64,000 nucleotides of DNA. Origin: Gordius sp. MW1 (taxonomy: Eukaryota > Nematomorpha > Gordioida > Gordea > Gordiidae). The translations under genes were made by a program, and so were the position numbers. The notes beneath the pieces were generated by a model, which saw nothing but the letters and a program-made list of their open reading frames with translations, was not told where the DNA came from and made no database searches. Location of the stretch: NCBI GenBank assembly GCA_964036665.1, contig OZ038526.1:31620001-31684000 (forward strand), written 5' to 3'. How positions within the stretch are numbered: the stretch's first letter is position 1; each line of letters opens with the position of its first letter. This document shows positions 56,507 through 64,000 of this stretch, piece by piece.

Positions 56507-57049
56507 TTCATCTTCATCGTCATAATTGCATTTTGTTATTAACCCCTTAAGTTTTTGAGCATACTCCTCAATTGAATCTGTACCTCTTCTACATCTTAAA
56601 AAACTTAGTCTCGAAAAAAAATAGAATTTACTCTTAAATAATAATTTTAAATTAATTACTAATTCATCAAAACTACAATCATTAATAAGTTTCGGATATA
56701 CCTTAAGCTTTAATTTTTTTTAGTGTAGGGAGGCCAATGAATGTTATGAGATATTTCTTCTTGTTCTCCGGCGCGACTTCTTTAATTTCCATGGCATTTT
56801 TCAAAACTAACAGCTAATCTTTTATGTCCACTTGATCTGTGAATTCTTCTATTTTGACCAGCGCCATTTATAGTATTTATTCATATATGAGATTACGATA
56901 TGGAATTATAACAACCGGACAATAGTAATGTATTCAGAACCAGGAAAACATATGTAACATAAAAATATATACACAAGGAACGCTTAACAATATATTACAT
57001 ACATTGTATATAATGTTTGACTGTGTTCTTATCTTATATGTTATAAGTA

Positions 57050-57207
57050 GATATTGGTGGCCTAACATGACAAAAGATGTTAGAGAATAAGTTGGGGCTT
57101 GTCATGCATGTCAGACACACATGGCTAGAATTGATAAGGCCACACCAGTTCTTCATAATGTGGTTCTGATTCCAACCCCTTGGAATTGGAAACATTTTGG
57201 AATACAT
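57050..57207 (+). pseudogene. Integrase fragment, upstream half, cut by a Penelope insertion
   Basis: On the + strand a degenerate frame reads W-W-P-N-M, V-G-A-C-H-A-C-Q-T-H-M, then I-P-T-P-W-N-W-K-H-F-G-I. This is the second half of a gypsy-type HHCC finger and the start of the catalytic core. One stop is present. The reading resumes at 58670 beyond the insertion, which copied ATTTTGGAATACAT on both sides. Confidence 0.72.
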
Positions 57208-57330
57208 TTATGTACTATCAATCCATTATAATTTATAAAGTTAGTTTCCAATAATGGTAGTTTAGGATTGATAAAATGCGAGGGTGGAAATGGGTTTAGA
57301 TATTTCGGTCGTCCAGCGACCATTATCAAT

Positions 57331-57361
<31 letters not shown>

Positions 57362-58540
57362 AAAAAGAGAAAAAAAAGGTAACTTACAAGTGATGTGAAT
57401 TACCAATGAACGAGAAGGTGTCGACAAGTTTTAATTTATAAACAAAAATAATGAAAACTAGTTGAAATAGGAGGGTGAATAATAGCGAACACCGGTTGGA
57501 ACAAGAGAGTTAACACTTATTGAAATAGTGGGATAAACAAATTTAAGATAAAGATGGGGTAAACAACTTTAAGATAAGGGATAAGGTAAAATACAAAAGG
57601 GGATTATAAAAATGAAGCAATAGCAACTATAAGAATAGTGTAAAGGATGGCAATTACAAAATAAGGCGGTTACGAAACAATAGGGGAAAGACAAAAGGGT
57701 AATAGGGTGTGTATAGTGATAACAGGTAGTTATAGAGGAAGGTGTGGGTGTATGTGTTTGTAATTTCTGAATTGTCCTGGTTGATCATTGATTTGGGGCT
57801 TGAGGCGGTCGATTAGAACGCTTTCGATGAATTTTCTTTCTTTGTTATACTGAGATCGGTAGAGGACAGTCGGGTTGTCCCAGTCGATGGTATGTTGGTT
57901 TATAAGAAAGAGTGAGTTTGCTAAAATAAAGTTTAGTAATTTCGCATTTAATCAAATCATTCTTAAAATTGAAAATTACTTTAGAGTTAAAAATGTTATT
58001 AGGCCTTTTTACCATCGACTGGGACAACCCGACTGTCCTCTACCGATCTCAGTATAACAAAGAAAGAAAATTCATCGAAAGCGTTCTAATCGACCGCCTC
58101 AAGCCCCAAATCAATGATCAACCAGGACAATTCAGAAATTACAAACACATACACCCACACCTTCCTCTATAACTACCTGTTATCACTATACACACCCTAT
58201 TACCCTTTTGTCTTTCCCCTATTGTTTCGTAACCGCCTTATTTTGTAATTGCCATCCTTTACACTATTCTTATAGTTGATATTGCTTCATTTTTATAATC
58301 CCCTTTTGTATTTTACCTAATCCTTTATCTTAAAGTTGTTTACCCCATCTTTATCTTAAATTTGTTTATCCCACTATTTCAATAAGTGTTAACTCTCTTG
58401 TTCCAACCGGTGTTCGCTATTATTCACCCTCCTATTTCAACTAGTTTTCATTATTTTTGTTTATAAATTAAAACTTGTCGACACCTTCTCGTTCATTGGT
58501 AATTCACATCACTTGTAAGTTACCTTTTTTTTCTCTTTTT

Positions 58541-58571
<31 letters not shown>

Positions 58572-58669
58572 ATTGATAATGGTCGCTGGACGACCGAAAT
58601 ATCTAAACCCATTTCCACCCTCGCATTTTATCAATCCTAAACTACCATTATTGGAAACTAACTTTATAA
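57208..58669 (+). mobile_element. Penelope-like element, 5'-truncated, inverted layout, copy 2
   Basis: A 1.46-kb fold-back between perfect 14-bp duplications ATTTTGGAATACAT (57194-57207, 58670-58683). The + strand unit is a 119-bp piece (57892-58010) followed by 58011-58669: end of the GIY-YIG endonuclease, untranslated region, long pyrimidine tract. The left arm 57208-57891 is an inverted copy of the right arm. Compared with copy 1 (46101-47069) it is flipped as a whole, has the complete inverted arm, and shares the end structure: both copies have a longer outer end (TTATGTACTATCAATCC) on the upstream side only. Confidence 0.85.
57969..58172 (+). pseudogene. C-terminal end of a Penelope GIY-YIG endonuclease (copy 2)
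   Basis: A 67-codon frame, nearly the same as at 46574-46777 (one residue differs). It shows IDW, R-K-F-I-E-S-V-L-I and the N...G ending of the domain. It starts in the 119-bp spacer and runs into the right arm. The reverse transcriptase and the N-terminal part of the nuclease are absent. Confidence 0.78.
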
Positions 58670-58760
58670 ATTTTGGAATACATCTCTGCATGTTGCCTAA
58701 AACAGAACAAGGCAACATTTGCTTGTTGGTTGTTATTGATTACTTTTCCATTGAAATAAC
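58670..58760 (+). pseudogene. Integrase fragment, downstream half
   Basis: After the Penelope insertion the frame continues F-G-I-H-L-C-M-L-P-K-T-E-Q-G-N-I-C, then V-V-I-D-Y-F-S. In gypsy integrases this is the region of the first catalytic aspartate and of the GN...VVIDYFSK block. It decays after about 30 codons. The source element is not otherwise visible nearby. Confidence 0.72.
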
Positions 58761-58839
58761 TATATATGTTTATAATTATTTATATATATATGATTTTAAC
58801 TAATAAATTTATCTCCACAGTAGTACTTTTAAATTTATG

Positions 58840-59480
58840 AATATCATTTAATTTATTACCACAAATTTATTATTTAGTTTAGTAGAAAAGTAAATATAAA
58901 CAGAGACATGTGACAAAATTAGTACTTTACTTTATCATTAAATTTATTACCACATTTATTATTTAGTAGAAATTATATTTTTAGCCACATAAAGTTTAAT
59001 ATGATATGAATATATTTGGTTTTGCCAATTAGAGCCCTAATAATTTATTATTATCTTAATATTAACACAATTCTAAACTTAATATAAGTTATTTAATAGA
59101 AATTATATTTCATAGCTACATAAAGTTTATTATGATATACATATTTTATAGCTACATAAAGTTTATTATGATAGAAATATTTAAGTTTTGCCAATTAGAG
59201 CCCTAATAATTTATTATTATCTTAACTATTAACACAGAACAGATCTAAATTCAATAAGTTATTAACACAATTCTAAATTTAAAAAGTTATTTAGTAGAAA
59301 TTATATTTCATAGCAACATAAAGTTTATTATGATATATATATTTTATAGTATTACATAAGTTTATTATGATATAAATATATTAAGTTTTGCCAATTAGAG
59401 CCCTAATAATTTAATATTATCTTAATATTAACACAATTCTAAATTTAATAAAACAAATTTATTTAAAAAAATATATTCAT
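58840..59480. repeat. Tandem repeat, about 170-200-bp unit
   Basis: Three or more units share TTTTGCCAATTAGAGCCCTA, ATAATTTATTATTATCTTAA, AACACAATTCTAAA and ACATAAAGTTTATTATGATA (start points near 59022, 59183, 59388). AT-rich, no coding. The stretch 59481-60190 holds no element I can define; 59570-59830 has short inverted AATGCCAATC-type pieces (59594 and 59800). Confidence 0.7.
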
Positions 59481-60189
59481 TTACAATTAATTATATATAT
59501 ATTTACAATTTAATATATTTATTTACAATTACAATTAATTTAGTGTTATATTTCTCATATAAACGTAATTGACGTGTGGAATCCCATTCATAATGCCAAT
59601 CATCCACAATGCCAATGACTGTATTATTTTTAAGTAATAGCTCATTATACAGTTAATTCTATTATAATGATTATATTATATCTATGTGTACTAATTGTAC
59701 TTATAATATTCCATAACCCTAGCCCTAACACTATCCCCTAACCCTACCCCTTAATTTTGATTGGTTAAGCCATTGGCGGTCTAAAGCATTGGCATTATGG
59801 ACGATTGGCATTGTGAACAGAAGCGGACGTGTGTCAAGATAGGACAGTATATCTGTCAGGTGATCGTGATTGACATGTCTAAGCGCATTTTTACCTAGTT
59901 GACTTCTAAACCCTTACACCGGTGTAATATCCATTTCCGCGACGCTCAAAAAAATTGACATGCCAATCAAAAATTTTTCTTAAAATTTGAAATTAAATTT
60001 TTATGGGCTAAGACAAACGTCAATCAACAGATGTTTTTAGTTACTAACCTATAAAATTCACAAAAAATATTGATTATAATTCAACCATGGTTTACAAGAT
60101 TAATTAAAATTTATCGTATTTGTAATTAAAATTTTTCATATTTAGCATTCTGCATTTACTTCTTTTGATATGTGTTATTGAGCTTGAGC

Positions 60190-60640
60190 TGATGATCATT
60201 GATCTATGTTTTTAATTCCTTTTAAATGGCTGATATAATCTATAAAGTCAATATTGTATTTGGTACATTTAATAACCTAAGGGATATTTGAGTGAGTATT
60301 TAAATACATTAGCTAATGATCATTATATCTGATCTATGTTTATAAGCCTATCCTTTTAATTGTAATTTTGGTAAAGCTAATTGATACTCAATATTGTATT
60401 TGGTACATTTATAATAACCTAAGGGATATCTGTTGAGCTTTGATCATTATATCTGATCTATGTTTATAAGCCTATCCTTTTAATTGTAATTTTGGTAAAG
60501 CTAAATGATAAACTCAATATTGTATTTGGTACATTTATAATAACCTAAGGAATAGCTGAGTTAGTACTTGAATACATTGAGCTTGAGCTAATGATCATTA
60601 TATCTAATCTATGTTTATAAGCCTATCCTATTAATTATTT
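60190..60640. repeat. Tandem repeat, about 140-bp unit
   Basis: Three units share CTCAATATTGTATTTGGTAC, ATTTATAATAACCTAAGG, GATCATTATATCTGATCTAT and TATAAGCCTATCCTTTTAAT (60254, 60389, 60513). It lies just outside the long-TIR element starting at 60650 and might belong to a larger unit. Confidence 0.7.
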
Positions 60641-60649
60641 TTATTGTCT

Positions 60650-63210
60650 ATAAGCTTAAAACTAAGGTGAAGTTTATAACTTAGACTAATAAAGTAAAAA
60701 AATTTTTAATAAGCTTCAAATGATTATGTGCATTTTTATACAAAACTAGAGATGAAAATACAAATGCTTGAGCTTGACTAAACTGATATTCATAATTTTC
60801 TTGATCTAACCTAAATTTATAAAATACATGTGAAAAAAGATTTGATAATATACTTAAATGGCTAAATTGATAGTTTGCTAGTGATTCTCTAAATTTTAAT
60901 TTATAATTTAGATAATTATGCATAGTAATTCCTTGAAATATTTTGAAAGTCTTGTGTCGTCATTTTAGTGTCTTCAAAAAAAATACATGTTTTTGTGCCA
61001 AAACTAACCTATTGAGCTTTTAGGAAGATCACGTGGTATGGCATATAACTTGTTATTATGCCATATTAACCAATAGGAATGTTCAACTGAGCGTCGTCGT
61101 TATTTAAATGTCGACGTTTCAGATCATTACACCTGTGTCAGGTTATCATATTCACGTATTGTCAGATTCAATTGTCAATCTGACTTTGATTGACATATGT
61201 CATGATTGATAGCCATTTTTGATTTTGTAAACAAATTTAAAATTGAATTAAATGAAATATATCAATTAAATACATAAAGCTACTTATTTATAATGAATCC
61301 TTTTTTATGGATTAGAAAAAATTAACAAATTTTAACCCCTATTTGTAAAAAAAGTGTATTTTATAATTAAATTGCTCAATCAATTTATTTCTATGATATG
61401 ATCATTCTTTAGGTTTAATTATTTATGTTTTATTATATTAAAGGGTACTAAGACAATAGTTTAAATTGCTTAATTATAATAAATCTTTATTTTTATTAAT
61501 TTGTTTAAAATAATTTATTTTTTGACCCTATTTTTTATATGTTATACAGCAATTTTTGATTTTGTAAACAAATTCAAAATTGAATTAAATGAAATATATC
61601 AATTTAATATATATAACTACTTATTTATGATAAATCCTTTTTTATAAATTAGAAAAAATTAACAAATTTTGACCCCTATTTCTTAAAATGTGTATTTTAT
61701 AATTAAATTGCTCAACCAATTTATTTTTATTATTTGATCATTCTTTAGGTTAGGTTTAATTATGTTTTATTATATTAAAGGGTATTGTTGCTTTATTTTT
61801 TATATGTAATATTATTACAAAGAGTTTATACAATTCAAACAAATGTTTATGAATTGCAAAGTAGCTTTATTAACAATCTGGAACAAAGAAAACAATACAA
61901 TATTTAAAAACAATTGTTTATAAAATAATGCTAAAACATATATCTCAAATAATGATAATTTTGGATAAGAGGGTGAATTGACAGCCCAGGTATGATTGAT
62001 ATTGGTTGCTTGACTAAACCATTAGATTGAAAGTGATAGGCAGAGGTGAAGCAATGCTTTGTACCAGTTCAACTTAATTAGTCCCTATAAAAACAATTAA
62101 CTTATAATTAATCTTTTACTTTTGGGAAGCCAAATAAACAGCAGGTCATATTAAGTTTGGGAGTCATATACAGCAATATGTTACCACATTGGAACAGCAT
62201 GAACTAATTTAAAAAAATAGTCCATCATGACTAATTTAAAACAATGCCCATTTTTTGTTTGGCCTTTCTTTTTAAATTAAATTTTTGCTGGATATCAAAT
62301 TTATCAGATATGATATTAGGTGCAGGGTATTGATAAATGTCATCTGCAAAAAGACTAGGCATAACTGAATAAGAATATTATAAAAGAAATTGTAATTAAC
62401 AATAACTTTTTATTACTTTCTTAAGTGATGTTATTTTATTTGTAAAAAGTAATAAATTCTGTATGTTCCAATCAAATATAATAATCTGAATTTCTGAATT
62501 TTTTATAGAAGAAATTGTAACTAACAATAAATTATATTGCATGTATCAATAAATTTCTTACTTAAATTTGAATCTGGCAACACTTGTTTATTATTCTAGT
62601 GTTTTCTACGCGTTCAATTGTTCTGTATAAAGTTCATAACCAATGGCGATGGGGCGAAAATCACGTGATCCTGTTTACTTTTACGCTTGTAGCCAATTAG
62701 TGCGTTCTATTACGCACTTGAATCTGACAATACTTGAATCTGACAACTCTACACCGGTGTCTCAATTGAACATTCCTATTGGTTAATATGGCATAATAAC
62801 GAGTTATATGCCATATCACGTGATCTTCCTAAAAGCACAATTTAGTTTTGGACTAAAATGACGACACAAGACTATCAAAATATTGGAAGTAATTACTATG
62901 CATAATTATCTAAATTATAAATTAAAATTTAGAGAATCACTAACAAACTATCAATTTAGCCATTTAAGTATATTATCAAATCTTTTTTTTAACATGTATT
63001 CCATAAAATTTTTTATTAAAATTTAGGTTAGATCAAGAAAATTATGAATATCAGTTTAGTCAAGCTCAAGCATATGTATTTTATTCCATTTATCATCTCG
63101 TATTTTGTATAAAAATGCATATAATCATTTGAAGCTTATTAAAAATTTTTTTATTATATAGAATTAGCCTAAGTTATAAGCTTTACCTTGGTTTTAAACT
63201 TATAGATGAA
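60650..63210. mobile_element. Large element with inverted ends of about 450-480 bp
   Basis: 60650-61130 and 62750-63210 are reverse complements. Landmarks are CTATAAGCTTAAAACTAAGG against its complement near 63190, TTAATAAGCTTCAAATGATT near 60705 against 63125, and GATCACGTGGTATGGCATAT near 61027 against 62805. The interior (1.6 kb) has a 330-bp direct duplication (61221-61440 and 61551-61780; TTTTGTAAACAAATT, TAAATGAAATATATCAATT) and a short integrase relic. No transposase is visible and no duplication of target sites was found. Confidence 0.75.
61985..62080 (-). pseudogene. Tiny integrase relic
   Basis: On the minus strand about 20 codons read C-F-T-S-A-Y-H-F-Q-S-N-G-L-V-K-Q. This matches the third catalytic block of gypsy integrases (Y-H-P-Q-S-N-G-x-x-E), with Pro and the catalytic Glu replaced. 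It is an old fragment inside the large inverted-end element. Confidence 0.5.
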
Positions 63211-64000
63211 CGCAATTTTAAATCATGTGGTTGTTGATAAAACACGAACAATAATTACAATTCGATGTTACAAACATAAAATAGTACAATTATAACATCT
63301 CTCCCCGCTTAATTTTTTACATCCTCACATCTCTTCAATCAATCTAAGTGGCGGTTTTTTGATTCTATCCTTCCTTCTTAGGAAAACATTTTCGTTCTCC
63401 GGTGTATGCATTTCATCTGGCATTAATTCCTCTTGTACTGACTGTTCAAATACCAGTGAGGCTGATCTCCACATTTGTTGATCATGCGTTTCCTCCACCT
63501 CTTCTTGAAATTCCTCCACTGGTATCGATTCCGCTGAACTTAGTGCTTGTTGATCTTTGACTTCTTTTTCCCTCCTCCTTAATTGGTCCGCATGCTTCCG
63601 TAAGACTTTATTATTACTTTCTACATCGTACGACAACAAGCCTTTCCTAGCTAATACTTTACCTTTTCTCTACCCAAACGTTAATTCATTTTTCACCCAA
63701 ACCAGATCATTAGTTTCGAAATTCCTTGAATGAGCCGTCCTATCGTGGTGGTTGGTTTGTTTATCAATCTGACGTTCTAAATTAGTTCGAGGATTCGGTC
63801 GAGACCCAGCATGGTCCGTTTCCTTCGACCAAGTAGCATCTTCGACGGCGACCTACCTGTTGAACTATGTTCGGACAATTTGTATGTAGATAGAATCTCA
63901 TTCATACAATCTTCAGGATCCTTGATGTCTTCTCTGGTTGCCAAGCAACGGCTTTTTAATTTTCTAATGCATCTTTCAGCACATCCATTGGTTTTGGGAT
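63211..64000 (-). mobile_element. Third Ty3/gypsy element, 3' part, runs off the window
   Basis: On the minus strand from 64000 downward: T-N-G-C-A-E-R-C-I-R-K-L-K (integrase third block with the catalytic Glu), then S-P-S-K-M-L-L-G-R in gypsy order, then a 104-codon frame (63639-63325) with V-L-R-K-H-A-D-Q-L-R-R and an acidic, Q-rich tail. A purine tract (minus strand AAGCGGGGAGAGA) at about 63297-63309 abuts a border ending ...TATAACA, so the 3' LTR should end near 63296. Its other border needs the second LTR outside the window. Frame breaks at 63640-63770 show it is degraded. Confidence 0.82.
63325..63639 (-). pseudogene. Integrase C-terminal tail, third gypsy element
   Basis: A 104-codon frame beginning MLSYDVESNNKVLRKHADQL. 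The K-H-A-D-Q-L-R-R motif is shared with the second element (53111-53617) and marks the end of the integrase chromatin-binding region in this lineage. The rest is a poorly conserved acidic tail with R-R-K-D-R-I-K-K-P-P near the end. Confidence 0.8.

Larger units (their letters stand above)
52871..56940 (-). mobile_element. Second Ty3/gypsy element, decayed
   Basis: Both ends carry the same block (TATAGTATTTATTC, GAGATTACGATATGGAATTA, CAACCGGACAATAGTAATG; 52871-52942 and 56869-56938). The left LTR appears to run to about 53112, where a purine tract (minus strand CAAATGGGGAGGGAA) follows. The right one is recognisable for only about 70 bp. Between them, on the minus strand, are gag/zinc knuckle, reverse transcriptase, RNase H and integrase in gypsy order, with many frame breaks. 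It is more decayed than the element at 11458. It cuts copy C of the long TIR element, so it is younger than that insertion. Confidence 0.85.

Noticed and set aside
46736..58010. Inversion of the 119-bp spacer between the two Penelope fold-backs
   Set aside because: The spacer looks flipped on the + strand, but when the whole of copy 1 is reverse-complemented it lines up with copy 2, including the unequal ends. The copies are simply in opposite orientation.
57208..58669. Hammerhead ribozyme in the Penelope arms
   Set aside because: Penelope terminal repeats can contain one. The GGTCGCTGGACGACCGAAAT hairpin with GAAA is suggestive, but I could not find the CUGAnGA core in the right place.

Overview
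This window is AT-rich, intron-bearing DNA from an animal, most likely an invertebrate. The host genes carry short introns and all read on the + strand. The rest is mostly transposable elements, many nested in one another: Ty3/gypsy, RTE, restriction-like-endonuclease LINE, Penelope, hAT, MULE, fold-back and Helitron-like. I see no rRNA, CRISPR or bacterial-type operon. The species cannot be named from sequence alone.

Host genes. (1) The last exon of deoxyribose-phosphate aldolase (DERA) is at 2601-2777. (2) A DNA topoisomerase 3-beta gene (TOP3B) spans 6393-21193. I assembled eight exons, all in phase, giving 696 residues; the usual zinc-finger region is missing but an RGG-type tail is kept. 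(3) An M13 (neprilysin-like) zinc metallopeptidase spans 22758-34921. I assembled eighteen exons, all in phase, giving 754 residues with a signal peptide and all catalytic motifs. Both models were built by hand from splice sites, phase and family conservation, without transcript data.

Layout. 1-2600: MITE-like repeats and a decayed RTE LINE. 2880-4721: a hAT relic with target-site duplications (TSDs) and its own nested MITE. 6393-21193: TOP3B, whose introns hold MITEs, an almost complete Ty3/gypsy element (11458-15771) and two large fold-back elements (16640-17902; 18211-19834, made of G/C-tract tandem repeats). 22758-34921: the M13 gene, whose introns hold a repeat array (25040-26320), a LINE with an endonuclease domain (about 28400-31700) and hAT-type MITEs. 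35000-40000: Helitron-like repeat and a decayed MULE transposase. 39971-45396 and 51033-52870: three copies of a long non-coding element with terminal inverted repeats. 45626-47683: a hAT-type element with a Penelope fold-back inside. 52871-56940: a second Ty3/gypsy element. 57208-58669: a second Penelope fold-back, splitting an old integrase fragment. 60650-63210: another element with long inverted ends. 63211-64000: the edge of a third Ty3/gypsy element that runs off the window.

The host genes do not form a pathway. The main interest is the layered transposon history, with insertion order readable from nested TSDs, and several departures from family norms: TOP3B without its zinc region, a 34-46 bp intron, gag start codons overlapping the primer-binding site, and two Penelope copies with the same inverted layout and 14-bp TSDs.
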